Origin: an uncultured Flavobacteriales bacterium | GTDB taxonomy: Bacteria > Bacteroidota > Bacteroidia > Flavobacteriales_G > Salibacteraceae | DNA length: 64,000 nt | Assembly (NCBI GenBank): GCA_913062955.1 | Contig: CAJXZP010000005.1 | Location: 1-64,000, forward strand | Direction of reading: 5' to 3' | Notes under the pieces: model-generated | The model's database searches: none | Seen by the model: only the letters and a program-made list of their open reading frames with translations | What the model was told of the DNA's origin: nothing | Shown: positions 19,653-31,270 of the stretch, one piece after another | How the letters are laid out: every line of letters starts with the position of its first letter | Position numbering within the stretch: position 1 is the stretch's first letter | Position numbers and translations under genes: made by a program

Positions 19653-20096
19653 CTACTTTGCTTCTTCAGCTGAGGCTTCTGATGAGGCAACTTCATCCAC
19701 TGCATTAGCCCATTCCAAGTTAATTATCTTTTTATCTAATAAAAGATTGGTCCATTGGTATATTTTTTTGATATCCGAAACATAAACTCGTTCGGCATCA
19801 TAATCAGGAAATATTTCCATGAAGTTAGTTTTCAGCTCTACTCCACTCCATTTTTTGTACGTAATACTTTCAGCATTGTATTTTAACACAATTGCTTTCA
19901 TGATCTCGGCCAATGGTTTTTCGTTATCTTCCCCATAAATACTAATATCATTCAATGCGCTTATTCTGTTATGCGCATGCGCAGGTGTTTTTTTACCATC
20001 AAGTAATGACTCCACAATAACACCGTTTTTCATGGTTCCTACCAATTTAAATAAACCACCTTTTCCTGAAATTGATAAAATATCTTGTAATCCCAT
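19653..20096 (-). CDS. DUF5606 domain protein
   Basis: A 147-residue protein of the Bacteroidota-specific DUF5606 family, function unknown. The N-terminal half (GLQDILSISGKGGLFKLVGT, then GVIVESLLDGKKTPAHAHNR) is a compact beta-rich segment. The C-terminal half is helical and ends in an Ala/Glu/Ser-rich tail. No signal peptide or membrane segment is seen. I chose the ATG at 20096 because family members begin with the GLQDILSISGK motif. The longer frame from 20129 adds eleven unrelated residues. It lies 60 bases downstream of the subtilase gene, on the same strand. Confidence 0.8.
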   Translation of the reverse strand: MGLQDILSISGKGGLFKLVGTMKNGVIVESLLDGKKTPAHAHNRISALNDISIYGEDNEKPLAEIMKAIVLKYNAESITYKKWSGVELKTNFMEIFPDYDAERVYVSDIKKIYQWTNLLLDKKIINLEWANAVDEVASSEASAEEAK

Positions 20097-20156
20097 CTGT
20101 ATTTTTGAATTTGGTGCAAATATTACCAAATGAAAGTAAATCTACACCCTATACCT

Positions 20157-22916
20157 TTAGTTTTTAATAAACTTTACTACTCGACTTCCTTCAACAGCTT
20201 GAATATCAATCATGTAAACACCCTTCTTCCAACCAGAAACATTCAACTCATAGTTCTCCGAACCTACCTCTACGGAAGATAGGAGTTCTTTTCCTGAAGC
20301 ATCCATCACCCTAAAAGACCAAGAGATTCTATTATCTCTTCGTTTTACTTTCAACATCAACCTATCTTTCGCAGGGTTGGGAAACAGTTCAATCTTAATC
20401 GGGTTTGACACCCACTCTTTGATAGCATTAGGCAGCACATTATTGTATCTAAAATAGGCACTATCCGCTACCTGATCTAGTAACTCCCTAGACTCCGCAG
20501 CTATCAAAGCAAAAGCCACTGATATAGAATCACCTGCGGAAACATTTAACCCAGCGACAGCGGTAACTTGAACCACATCATTCCCCCCATTAACCGTAAA
20601 TCCTGCCACATACCTATTAGTGGACAGGGTCATGAATTTATCAAAATTGCTAAATCCAGAAGATATATCTATCCCACCAGCACCGCCTTGAATATTATCT
20701 AGGCAGTAACTTCTGAAATCTCCTTGACTTAGTAACTGAACTCCAAACAGCATAGAGCCTGGAGCAGTACCTACGCTATAAGTCATAAATTTGCTAAGAT
20801 CGGTAAAGGATTGATTTTCATCATAATTTCCAATATCAAAATCGGCAAACAATCCTACATTTACATTTTTCAAAGAATCTCCGGAGGTGTTCACAATGGT
20901 ATATTCCAGCACCACGTAATTTTCATGCCCTTGATCCGAACTCGCATAGGTATTTTGAGTCACTTTTATACCAATTCTATTTGCTTGCGCATTCGCATCA
21001 TTAAAAACCCCAAACACTTCATATTGACCTTGATTTGCAGGAATAATTTCTTCCACACTTTGAATCACTTGAAAATCATCCTCCCAATTATCATCGTTAC
21101 GTACCCGATCCATTACTCTAGTAAAATTATCATTATCCGTACCAATCATTAATCCTCCTTCAAAAAGCTGAGATCCTTCCCCCATAAAATCAATTCCCAA
21201 ACCTTGACTTTGATCTCGAGTATTGTATCCAAATTGTCCCTTAGAACCTACGGAGGTTTTTAAATTATTAATTGTGACATTCAGATAATCAACATTTACA
21301 AAGACCTCAAAAGCCGATTTAGTAACTGATACTCCATCATCAATCTCCATTTCAAAAACGACCAGCGTATTCTTACCAATAAGGGGATCTACACTAAATA
21401 CAAATGGGTGTAAATAATTATCGGTTTGCGTAAAGGTTCCCATTGCACCGGCACTAAAACCATTAATAAGAGGAACGACACGCAACGAATTGGACGATAT
21501 CGTGACTTCAACATTAGCACTTGCTGCCAAATAATTGGTGAATTTCCCCGAAATAGACAAGGTATCACCCGCCTTAAAAACATCATCCCCATTATTGGTA
21601 ATCTGTTTATCCGAAAAAACAATGGATGGATTGATAATATTCCCCGAAACGGCAGCCAAAACATCCAACCTTCCACTCCCCATTTTATTTTCAAATGCTG
21701 GGTTGGAACTACTCATATTAAAACTAGTAGTTTTCAATCTCTGTGCTAATTGCATTGCGGTAAGCTGGGGATAAACCGATTTTACTAAAGCCGCTGCCCC
21801 AGAAACCACTGGAGCAGCCATTGAAGTTCCCGTATTGTAATTATAATTCCCCTCATTTACAGTAGAATAAATAGTTTGTCCGGGCGCTAGAATATCCACA
21901 AAGTAGCCATAATTAGTAAATGATGAGAGCACATCCGTAGGAGTAACCGAACCTACGGCTAAAACATTTTGATAAGCTGCCGGGTAAAAATTCACCTCCA
22001 AACCATTATTACCGCTAGCGGCCACCACCAGTGTATTCTTATTAAAAGTGGCATAATTTACCACATCCTGCCCAAACTCACTGAAACCTTGGCTTCCCCA
22101 AGAACAGTTCACAATATCACAACCCAAATCGGCTGCATAAACAATTCCTTCAAACCCGGCAGAAATCACCGTTCCATTCCCGGCTCTAATAGGGACAAAC
22201 TTGGTTCTAAACCCTATGGAAGCCACTCCTTCATTATTATCGGTAGTAGCCGCTGCAATACCCGCTACATGTACACCATGATCATTATCACCTATTTGGG
22301 GATTATTATCATTCTCATAGAAATCCCATCCCCAATAATTATCAATATAGCCATCGTTATCATCATCCACTCCATTAATGGGATCTCCAATATTGGCATA
22401 CATTTCATTTTGTAAATCAGGGTGATCCATGTCGGTACCAGAATCTACAATTCCAATTTTGACGCTTGGACTTCCTTGGGTTACATCCCAAGCGCTATAG
22501 GCATTTATTTGTGACAAATAGCTTTGTTTCCCTATTTCTGGATCATTCGGATGAAAAGAAATATCGTGAATAACTTTCCGTTCTACATATTCAAAAACTT
22601 CCAAGGCCTTCAACTCATTTATAAATTGAGAAAGTATAGTTTGCGAATTAATTCCCAACACATAAACCAATGATAAGTCAACTTCCTGCCCAGAGGGTTT
22701 ATCTAACGCCAATTGATTTGGAAAAACCCGATTAATCGAAATTATCCCTTTTAAGGAAGAATTCGCATCCAAGAAATGGCGATGACTAGGAAGTAATTTC
22801 ACCACCAATTGGTGACTAACATACTTCACTTTAGAAACCGGTTGTTTCTGAGCCTGTATGGAAATCATACTGCAAAAACAAAGTACTAAACTTACTAATA
22901 GGTATTTTTTATTCAT
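20157..22916 (-). CDS. T9SS-exported subtilisin-like serine protease (S8)
   Basis: A 919-residue secreted protease. A signal peptide (about 1-22, ending SIQAQ) is followed by an inhibitor-like prodomain, then the S8 catalytic domain with Asp158 (GIVDSGTDMDHPD), His213 (DHGVHVAGI), Asn near 303 and Ser365 (TGTSMAAPV). A large beta-rich region (about 430-830) follows, and then a type A sorting domain from about residue 840 (IELFPNPAKDRLMLKV, ending GVYMIDIQAVEGSRVVKFIKN). The sorting domain marks it as a substrate of the T9SS whose sortase and shuttle genes lie at 52-57 kb. Its ATG overlaps the end of the HsdR-N gene by eight bases. Confidence 0.93.
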   Translation of the reverse strand: MNKKYLLVSLVLCFCSMISIQAQKQPVSKVKYVSHQLVVKLLPSHRHFLDANSSLKGIISINRVFPNQLALDKPSGQEVDLSLVYVLGINSQTILSQFINELKALEVFEYVERKVIHDISFHPNDPEIGKQSYLSQINAYSAWDVTQGSPSVKIGIVDSGTDMDHPDLQNEMYANIGDPINGVDDDNDGYIDNYWGWDFYENDNNPQIGDNDHGVHVAGIAAATTDNNEGVASIGFRTKFVPIRAGNGTVISAGFEGIVYAADLGCDIVNCSWGSQGFSEFGQDVVNYATFNKNTLVVAASGNNGLEVNFYPAAYQNVLAVGSVTPTDVLSSFTNYGYFVDILAPGQTIYSTVNEGNYNYNTGTSMAAPVVSGAAALVKSVYPQLTAMQLAQRLKTTSFNMSSSNPAFENKMGSGRLDVLAAVSGNIINPSIVFSDKQITNNGDDVFKAGDTLSISGKFTNYLAASANVEVTISSNSLRVVPLINGFSAGAMGTFTQTDNYLHPFVFSVDPLIGKNTLVVFEMEIDDGVSVTKSAFEVFVNVDYLNVTINNLKTSVGSKGQFGYNTRDQSQGLGIDFMGEGSQLFEGGLMIGTDNDNFTRVMDRVRNDDNWEDDFQVIQSVEEIIPANQGQYEVFGVFNDANAQANRIGIKVTQNTYASSDQGHENYVVLEYTIVNTSGDSLKNVNVGLFADFDIGNYDENQSFTDLSKFMTYSVGTAPGSMLFGVQLLSQGDFRSYCLDNIQGGAGGIDISSGFSNFDKFMTLSTNRYVAGFTVNGGNDVVQVTAVAGLNVSAGDSISVAFALIAAESRELLDQVADSAYFRYNNVLPNAIKEWVSNPIKIELFPNPAKDRLMLKVKRRDNRISWSFRVMDASGKELLSSVEVGSENYELNVSGWKKGVYMIDIQAVEGSRVVKFIKN

Positions 22917-23361
22917 TCATCAAGTTTTGATAGGAAGGAATCTCTTTAACAAACTCTACTTTTTCGCCTTCCACATAACAACAGTATAATTCTTCTCCAT
23001 TTGTTAGCATCAAATACGGAACTTTCAAAACAATATTGTATCGAAACGCTTGATCAAAAGTAGATTGTGTAATTCGAATACTCGGTCGTTTACATTCTAC
23101 TAATATAATTGGGTTTCCTTCCGTATCGTGTACAATAATATCCGTGCGTTTTGTCCTTTTATGTAATACAAATTGTTTTTCTAAAGCGATTAAGCTTTTG
23201 GGAAAACCCAATTCCTCGTGAATATACTTCACGGTATTTTGACGTACCCACTCTTCGGGAGTATTCACAACAAACTTATTTCGAATGGAATCGAAAATTA
23301 ACATTCTCCCGTCTGCATCGGTTTTAAACTTAAAACCACCTTGTTCTATCACTTCTGCCAT
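22909..23361 (-). CDS. HsdR N-terminal-like restriction endonuclease-fold protein
   Basis: A 150-residue protein matching only the N-terminal nuclease region of type I restriction HsdR subunits. The PD-(D/E)XK residues are visible as Asp74 (RTDIIVHD) and Glu89/Lys91 (ILVECKRPS). There is no helicase part, and no hsdM or hsdS gene is nearby, so this is not a restriction system. Stand-alone versions beside holA are common in Bacteroidota and their job is unknown. A role in DNA repair or replication is possible but unproven. It is divergent from holA and overlaps the subtilase start by eight bases. Confidence 0.8.
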   Translation of the reverse strand: MAEVIEQGGFKFKTDADGRMLIFDSIRNKFVVNTPEEWVRQNTVKYIHEELGFPKSLIALEKQFVLHKRTKRTDIIVHDTEGNPIILVECKRPSIRITQSTFDQAFRYNIVLKVPYLMLTNGEELYCCYVEGEKVEFVKEIPSYQNLMNE

Positions 23362-23450
23362 CGAAGCAAATGTAAATTCATTTTTTTGTTTTCCACAATA
23401 GGCTTTAAAATGAAATGCTATTCTAATTTTGGAGCGAATTTATTTATCGT

Positions 23451-24452
23451 ATGTCAACGTATCCAGAAATCATAAGTCAATTAAAGAATAAGCAATACAA
23501 ACCGGTGTATTTGTTATTTGGTTTGGAACCCTTTTTCATTGATAAAATAACGGATTTCATTGCCAACAATGTACTTACGGAGGCAGAAAAAGGATTTAAC
23601 CAAACTATTTTTTATGGTCGAGATGCCCAGGTTGGGGCAATTATTGAAACCGCAAAAAGATACCCGATGATGTCGGATAAACAAGTGGTTATTGTACGTG
23701 AAGCTCAAGATTTAAAACAAATTGATGCCTTGGAAGATTACATGGTTAATCCAGTAGACTCCACCATACTAGTATTTGCCTTCAAGTACAAAAAGCCAGA
23801 TGGGCGTAAAAAAGTTTTTAAACAAATGAAAAAGGTGGGCATTGCCTTTGAATCCAAACCCATTTACGATAACCAAATGCAAAAATGGATTGAAGAATAT
23901 ATCCATACTCATCACCGTACCATTACTCCCAAAGCAGCAATGTTAATAGGAGAATACATTGGCACCAATTTATCGTTAGCTTCTAATGAGATAAACAAAC
24001 TCTTTATTACCGCAAAAGAAAACAGTACGATTGACGAAAATATGGTCAGCGATGTTATTGGAATAAACAAAGACTTTAACAACTTCGAGTTTCAACGAGC
24101 TCTAGGAATGAAGGATGCAAAAAAGGCCATGCAAATTGCCATCTATTTTGGCAACCATCAAAAGGAGCATCCATTAGTGGTCGTTTTGGGAATATTAGGT
24201 AAATACTTTTCCAACCTAGTCTTAATGTACTTCAACCCAAAAGCATCCAGAGATCAACTCGCCAAAATGCTAGGTGTAAACCCCTATTTTGTCGAGGAGT
24301 ATTTCACGGCAAAATCGAAGCATTCGGCAGCTGGAGCCGTAAAAGCCATTGAATTAATTCGGGAGTATGATTTAAAATCCAAGGGAGTTAATTCTGGCCA
24401 AGTTCCTCCGGGTGAGCTACTCAAAGAATTGGTCGTGAAAATACTTCGTTAA
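23451..24452 (+). CDS. holA: DNA polymerase III subunit delta
   Basis: A 333-residue clamp-loader subunit that opens the beta clamp and hands it to DNA. It has the delta N-terminal domain (QYKPVYLLFGLEPFFIDKITDFI near residues 14-33), the AAA+-like mid-part and the helical collar domain at the C-terminus (FNNFEFQRALGMKDAKKAMQIA near 206-227, ending ELLKELVVKILR). Delta subunits carry no working ATPase motif, and none is seen. A TAATTTTG -7-like element lies 20 bases upstream. Confidence 0.93.
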   Translation: MSTYPEIISQLKNKQYKPVYLLFGLEPFFIDKITDFIANNVLTEAEKGFNQTIFYGRDAQVGAIIETAKRYPMMSDKQVVIVREAQDLKQIDALEDYMVNPVDSTILVFAFKYKKPDGRKKVFKQMKKVGIAFESKPIYDNQMQKWIEEYIHTHHRTITPKAAMLIGEYIGTNLSLASNEINKLFITAKENSTIDENMVSDVIGINKDFNNFEFQRALGMKDAKKAMQIAIYFGNHQKEHPLVVVLGILGKYFSNLVLMYFNPKASRDQLAKMLGVNPYFVEEYFTAKSKHSAAGAVKAIELIREYDLKSKGVNSGQVPPGELLKELVVKILR

Positions 24453-24525
24453 TATATTATTCACCGCCCAACTATTCTTACTAATAGCCGTTTATATCCC
24501 CAAATCACCTACCACTATTTTTTAA

Positions 24526-24555
24526 TTGGACGCTATCGTTAAAAAAGTATATTTG
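24526..24555 (+). promoter_or_regulatory. promoter of the TonB-dependent receptor gene
   Basis: TTG at 24526-24528 and TATATTTG at 24548-24555, 19 bases apart, give one of the best matches to the Bacteroidota promoter consensus in this window. The predicted transcript begins near 24561, which supports the ATG at 24578 over the upstream TTG. Confidence 0.7.
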
Positions 24556-24577
24556 CGAGGCTTTGAGCAAAATTTCT

Positions 24578-26893
24578 ATGAGAACAAAATTTACACTTTT
24601 TTTAGTTTTACTTTTTATCAGTAGCGTATCTATTGCCCAGAATACGGGTACTATAAGAGGGTTTGTCTACGATGGAGGATCAGGCGAGTCCGTCATTTTC
24701 ACGAATGTAATTATTCAAGGAACCACGATTGGTTCTACTACAGATGATAACGGCTACTTTTCCATTACGGAAGCTCCTGTCGGAAAACAAACCGTAATAT
24801 GCACGGCTTTGGGATATGATACTGCAAAAATGGAAGTTAATGTTCAGAAGGGGCGAATTTCAAACATTAAACTTATCATTAAGGAAGTATCGGTTCAGCT
24901 AAACGTTTTTGAAGTTTCGGCTGCTAAACAAGCCCAACGAACGGAAGTTAAGGTATCCAGTATGAAAGTTACCGTAAAAGACATTCAAAAACTTCCTTCT
25001 GTTGGGGGAGAAGCAGATATCGCACAATATTTACAAGTATTACCGGGCGTTGTATTTACGGGAGACCAGGGGGGACAATTATACATTCGAGGTGGATCAC
25101 CGGTTCAGAACCGGGTACAATTAGATGGAATGAACATTTACAATCCCTTCCACTCTATTGGTTTATACTCTGTTTTTGAAACGGAGATCATAAAAAACGC
25201 TGAGGTAAGCACAGGTGGGTTTAGTGCAGAACATGGCGGAGCTATTTCTTCAGTAATGAACATTAGTACCATTGACGGGAACCGAAACCGAATGGAAGGA
25301 AAAGTTGGAGCAAGTACTTTTGGGGCAAAAATCGCATTAAATGGCCCTCTTAAAAAGCCAAAAGAAATTGGGGGGTCAGCTATTACCTATGTTTTATCAG
25401 CGAAAACATCCTATTTAGATCAAACGAGTAAAAACATGTACTCTTATGTAAATGACGGTGAAGGATTACCGTATTCTTTTATGGATGGGTATGGCAAAAT
25501 TTCATTTCACGGGACCAATGGGAGTAAATTTAATGTCTTCGGTTTTTCGTTTAATGACAAAGTTGATTACAACGCCAACAAACTGGACTGGAACTCCTTT
25601 GGAGGTGGCGGTAATTTCATGATGGTACCTTTGGCCTCTGACCTATTACTGGAAGGGAATTTCTCTTATTCAAAATATTCGGTACACCAACAAGAGGCAG
25701 ATCGCAATCGTTCTTCGGAAATTGGAGGATTTGAAATCGGATTAGATTTCACCAAATTTAAAGGAAACAATTCCATCAAGTATGGGATGGACATTTTAGG
25801 AATGCGAACCGATTTCCAATATCAGAATACCGTGGGCAGAAAAATTGAAGAGGTTAATAATAGCACCGAATTTTCGGCCTATTTTGATTACAAATTTATT
25901 TCTGGAAAATGGGTAGCTGAACCTTCCATTCGAACGGTATTTTATTCTTCTTTAAATGAATTTAGTACGGAACCCAGAATAGGGTTGAAATATAATTTGA
26001 ACGACAAAATTCGGTTTAAAGCAGCGGGAGGTATTTATTCCCAAAACTTAATTAGTTCAAATTCCGACAAAGATGTGGTGAACTTATTTAATGGCTACTT
26101 ATCTACACCAACCGATCTACCTAAAAACTTCACGGACAAAAATGGCGAAACCAGAAAAGTGACATCCTCCCTACAAAAATCAATTCATTACATTGTAGGT
26201 ACAGAAATTGATTTAACCCATCGAATTTCATTAAACGTTGAAGGGTATTACAAAGACTATTTACAACTAATTGGAATCAATCGTTATAAAATATTTGATG
26301 ATGTAGATGCAAACGATGATAAACCAGACATTCGCAAAAAAGACTACTTAATAGAGGATGGTTATGCCTATGGTTTGGATATGACGTTAAGCTACAATTA
26401 TAAAGGAATGAGTTTATGGGCTGTTTATTCTATTGGTTATACCCGCAGATGGGATGGCTTACAAGAATACGCTCCTGTTTTTGATCGCAGACATAATGTA
26501 AACCTAGTGGGTAGTTACGAGTTTGGCAAATCTAAGAGTTGGACGGTTAATGCCCGATTCAACTTTGGTTCTGGGTTCCCGTTTACTCAAGTGAATGGAT
26601 ATTACGAAGGCTTTGATTTTCAAGATGGTTTAGAAACCGATTTCGTGACTGACAATGGCGACCTGACGACAGACTATGCGCCAATAAACAAAGGTAGGTT
26701 ACCGGATTATGCGCGTTTAGATATTGGGGTATCAAAAACCATCACCATGAGTCAATACACCATTCTTGAATTAAACGCGGGGATTACCAATGTAATGGAC
26801 CGAGAAAACATTTTCTACTTTGATCGATCCACCTTTACTAGAGTAAATCAACTCCCATTTTTACCAAGTATTGGAGCAAGTTTAAAATTCTAG
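24578..26893 (+). CDS. TonB-dependent outer-membrane receptor
   Basis: A 771-residue outer-membrane transporter. A signal peptide (MRTKFTLFLVLLFISSVSIAQ) leads to a carboxypeptidase-regulatory-like N-terminal domain (about 25-110), a plug domain (about 130-230, YIRGGSPVQNRVQLDGMNIY) and a beta-barrel ending in LPFLPSIGASLKF with a terminal Phe. No SusD-like lipoprotein follows, so it is not a polysaccharide locus, and the ligand is unknown. Energy would come from the ExbB-ExbD-TonB type of complex, one set of which lies at 42-44 kb. The ATG at 24578 is preferred to the TTG at 24563, since it opens directly into the signal peptide. Confidence 0.92.
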   Translation: MRTKFTLFLVLLFISSVSIAQNTGTIRGFVYDGGSGESVIFTNVIIQGTTIGSTTDDNGYFSITEAPVGKQTVICTALGYDTAKMEVNVQKGRISNIKLIIKEVSVQLNVFEVSAAKQAQRTEVKVSSMKVTVKDIQKLPSVGGEADIAQYLQVLPGVVFTGDQGGQLYIRGGSPVQNRVQLDGMNIYNPFHSIGLYSVFETEIIKNAEVSTGGFSAEHGGAISSVMNISTIDGNRNRMEGKVGASTFGAKIALNGPLKKPKEIGGSAITYVLSAKTSYLDQTSKNMYSYVNDGEGLPYSFMDGYGKISFHGTNGSKFNVFGFSFNDKVDYNANKLDWNSFGGGGNFMMVPLASDLLLEGNFSYSKYSVHQQEADRNRSSEIGGFEIGLDFTKFKGNNSIKYGMDILGMRTDFQYQNTVGRKIEEVNNSTEFSAYFDYKFISGKWVAEPSIRTVFYSSLNEFSTEPRIGLKYNLNDKIRFKAAGGIYSQNLISSNSDKDVVNLFNGYLSTPTDLPKNFTDKNGETRKVTSSLQKSIHYIVGTEIDLTHRISLNVEGYYKDYLQLIGINRYKIFDDVDANDDKPDIRKKDYLIEDGYAYGLDMTLSYNYKGMSLWAVYSIGYTRRWDGLQEYAPVFDRRHNVNLVGSYEFGKSKSWTVNARFNFGSGFPFTQVNGYYEGFDFQDGLETDFVTDNGDLTTDYAPINKGRLPDYARLDIGVSKTITMSQYTILELNAGITNVMDRENIFYFDRSTFTRVNQLPFLPSIGASLKF

Positions 26894-26918
26894 AAATAGC
26901 ATTCCGAATACATAAAAG

Positions 26919-26947
26919 AAGGTTGAATAATTATTCAGCCTTTTTTC
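26919..26947 (+). terminator. terminator of the TonB-dependent receptor gene
   Basis: An inverted repeat (AAGGTTGAATAA / TTATTCAGCCTT, one G-T pair) followed by six T, about 25 bases past the stop codon. Confidence 0.85.
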
Positions 26948-27058
26948 ATGTCCAAAACTCAGTAGGAATCAGCTTTTGGCACACAAACGAATTACCCCAA
27001 ATTAAGTTTAAAGGAACTTAATTCATACCGGTTTTAATCTTAATTTTGTCCCCCGTAA

Positions 27059-28702
<1,644 letters not shown>

Positions 28703-28703
28703 A

Positions 28704-30611
28704 ATGGATAAAAGAGGAATAACCGGTCTACTATTGATCATGGCCATCTTATTTGCTTGGCAATATATGAATCAGCCAAGTCCGGAAGAATTAGCCGAAA
28801 TGCAGGCTAAACAACAGCAAGAGATCGAAATGGTTTCGGATTCGGAACAAGCTAAAGATGAAATTTCCCTAGCGAATACAGACGTACAGATCCAAAATTT
28901 CGGTTCTGATTCTGCTAGTTTAATTCTAATAGATTCTTTAGAGAATGTCGCATTAGTTTCCAAGTTTGGCTCATTCGCATCTAGTGCAAATGGAACGGAA
29001 GAGTACACCACTATAAGCACCCCAATTATTACGACCGTTTTCAGTAATAAAGGGGGACGTATGGTTTCGGTTGAATTAAACGACTATCATACATATGATA
29101 GTTTACCATTATTACTTTTCACCGAGGATTCTACCTTCTTGGACTTCAATTTCAATTTTGAAAACAGAGCCTTAAAGGCATCTGATTTTTACTTTGAGTC
29201 GGAAGTTATTGAACCCATAGGAGCAACGGATTCAACGGTGGTTATATACCGTGCGTATGCCGGATCAAAAGCGAAGTATATCGAACAACGATACACTTTC
29301 TTCCCAGATGAGTATATGTCAAAATATACGATCAACTTTGTAGGAATGAATGATGTGGTTGCGGAAAACAACAATAGCATTTTATTAGATTGGAACATGC
29401 GGATCTTGAACAAAGAGAAAGGTATGGATCTTCAACGTCAAAAAACCACTCTTTTCTTCCGTACCAGTGATGGAGACACCGATTACTTATCGGAAGGTAG
29501 AGATGATGAAGAGATTGTAGAGTTAAACACCCAATGGGTTTCCTTTAAACAACAGTTTTTCTCGGTCGTTTTAATTTCTAACAATAGTTTTAAAGCTAAT
29601 TCAACCGTATTAACGACCACGGCATTAAAATCTACCGATTATGTTGCTGGGCTATCCGCCAAAATGGATGCCGAATTAAACAATGGTGGTATTGCGATGG
29701 ATCTGTACTTAGGTCCAAACGGATACTCTATGTTAAAGGAATACGACATTGATCTAGATAAGCAAATTGATTTAGGTTGGGGCATTTTTGGATGGGTAAA
29801 CCGTTTTTTAGTGATCCCAGTATTTAATGTTTTAGATGGGACGGGTATCTCTTATGGAATTATCATTTTAATTCTTACCGTATTTATCAAGTTGTTGCTA
29901 TCACCAATTACGTATAAAACGTATTTGAGTAGTGCCAAAATGAAGGTTTTGAAACCAGAAATTGAGGAAATAAATTCCAAGTTCAAGGACGGTGACAAAA
30001 TGAAAAAACAACAAGCCACTATGGACTTGTATAAGCAAACGGGGGTAAATCCGATGGCGGGTTGTATTCCCATGTTAATCCAGATGCCCATTCTATATGC
30101 CATGTTTAGGTTCTTTCCTGCCGCATTGGAATTACGTCAAAAAGGTTTCTTGTGGGCCGATGATTTATCCGCTTATGATTCGATATACGATTTAGGTTTT
30201 GCCATTCCATTTTATGGAGATCACATTAGTGGGTTTACCATTTTAATGGCTATTTCCATGGTTTTTTATACCCGTAACAACTCACAAATGAGTATGGGTG
30301 GTGGAATGGGCGGTGCTCAAGAGCAACAAATGAAAATTATGATGTGGATGATGCCTGTAATGATGGCCGTATTCTTAAACAGCTTTGCAGCGGGTCTTAC
30401 CTTGTATTATTTCACGGCAAATATGGTTACCATGGCTCAGCAATTTGTCATCAAGAAATTCTTTATTAATGAAGATAAAATTCTTGCAAAATTACAAGCA
30501 AACAAAAGCAATCCTAAAAAGAAAAAGGGAATGTTTGCCAAACAACTAGACAAAATGACGGAGGCACAAAGTGAAACTCAAAACCGTCAAGCCAGAAGAA
30601 GAAATAAGTAA
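28704..30611 (+). CDS. yidC: membrane protein insertase YidC
   Basis: A 635-residue insertase that places proteins in the inner membrane, alone or with SecYEG. It has an N-terminal helix (residues 5-21), a large periplasmic domain (about 25-360) and the conserved insertase helices from about residue 370, with KTYLSSAKMKVLKPEIEEIN and MKKQQATMDLYKQTGVNP in the cytoplasmic loop. A Met-rich segment near residues 530-550 and a basic tail (KSNPKKKKGMF, RRNK) follow. It is coupled to pyrG upstream and overlaps the next start by one base (TAATG). Confidence 0.97.
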   Translation: MDKRGITGLLLIMAILFAWQYMNQPSPEELAEMQAKQQQEIEMVSDSEQAKDEISLANTDVQIQNFGSDSASLILIDSLENVALVSKFGSFASSANGTEEYTTISTPIITTVFSNKGGRMVSVELNDYHTYDSLPLLLFTEDSTFLDFNFNFENRALKASDFYFESEVIEPIGATDSTVVIYRAYAGSKAKYIEQRYTFFPDEYMSKYTINFVGMNDVVAENNNSILLDWNMRILNKEKGMDLQRQKTTLFFRTSDGDTDYLSEGRDDEEIVELNTQWVSFKQQFFSVVLISNNSFKANSTVLTTTALKSTDYVAGLSAKMDAELNNGGIAMDLYLGPNGYSMLKEYDIDLDKQIDLGWGIFGWVNRFLVIPVFNVLDGTGISYGIIILILTVFIKLLLSPITYKTYLSSAKMKVLKPEIEEINSKFKDGDKMKKQQATMDLYKQTGVNPMAGCIPMLIQMPILYAMFRFFPAALELRQKGFLWADDLSAYDSIYDLGFAIPFYGDHISGFTILMAISMVFYTRNNSQMSMGGGMGGAQEQQMKIMMWMMPVMMAVFLNSFAAGLTLYYFTANMVTMAQQFVIKKFFINEDKILAKLQANKSNPKKKKGMFAKQLDKMTEAQSETQNRQARRRNK

Positions 30612-31093
30612 TGAAACTTTTTTCTACTTTTATAAGTATCGTATTAATTTTCGCAGGATGCAGTGCCACAAAAAGCACTGCATCTTCCGAGAATACTTCA
30701 AATCCTTCGCTTTCCGATTCTAGTATAATTATTTCATTTGAACAAACCGCCTGTTATGGAACTTGTCCTGTACATAAAATGGTCATTCTAAATAATGGAA
30801 AAGCTACTTATTTTGGAGATCGTCATGTAACTAACCTAGGCTATTTCTCTGCAAATCTTACCCCTCAACAAATTCAAGATATTTATTCCAAAGCAAAGCA
30901 ACTTGAATTCTTTAAGTTAGCTAGTGTATACACAGCCGCTATGACTGATTTCCCTACTTCCAAACTAACTATTATTACTCCAACCCAAAACCACTCTGTG
31001 ATTGCTTATGGAGAATATCCAGAGAACCTAAGTCAATTTATTAGGTACCTCTACACCACCTCTCAAAACATAGATTGGAAAAAGGTTAAATAA
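30611..31093 (+). CDS. DUF6438-type lipoprotein
   Basis: A 160-residue predicted lipoprotein. The signal ends in IVLIFAGC, so Cys17 is the likely lipid site. The body begins with SIIISFEQTACYGTCPVHK, in which two cysteines four residues apart plus the ACYGTCP pattern are characteristic of the DUF6438 family. The function is unknown. Its start overlaps the yidC stop by one base (TAATG), making it the third gene of pyrG-yidC. Any link to membrane insertion is speculation. Confidence 0.72.
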   Translation: MKLFSTFISIVLIFAGCSATKSTASSENTSNPSLSDSSIIISFEQTACYGTCPVHKMVILNNGKATYFGDRHVTNLGYFSANLTPQQIQDIYSKAKQLEFFKLASVYTAAMTDFPTSKLTIITPTQNHSVIAYGEYPENLSQFIRYLYTTSQNIDWKKVK

Positions 31094-31204
31094 CCATCCC
31101 TCTTACTTTCCATACCTCTGGTCTTGGTAGTCCACGCATTTTGAAGACCATACCCTTAGGTAAATCAATCCTCTGTTCGATACAAATACCCTATAGTTTA
31201 AGCA

Positions 31205-31233
31205 TAAAAAAAGGGACAACTAACGTTATCCCT
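31205..31233 (-). terminator. terminator of the type B sorted protein gene
   Basis: On the minus strand an 8-bp stem (GGGATAAC / GTTGTCCC, loop GTTA) is followed by seven T. It lies 38 bases past the stop of the large gene. Confidence 0.8.
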
Positions 31234-31270
31234 CTTATCTCTTTTCAAGGCGTAAGCGTCATTATTAATA

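Noticed and set aside
22909-23361. Type I restriction-modification system
   Set aside because: Only the nuclease-like N-terminal domain is present. There is no helicase, methylase or specificity gene.
24578-26893. SusC of a polysaccharide utilisation locus
   Set aside because: The barrel is shorter than typical SusC, and no SusD or glycan enzyme gene is adjacent.
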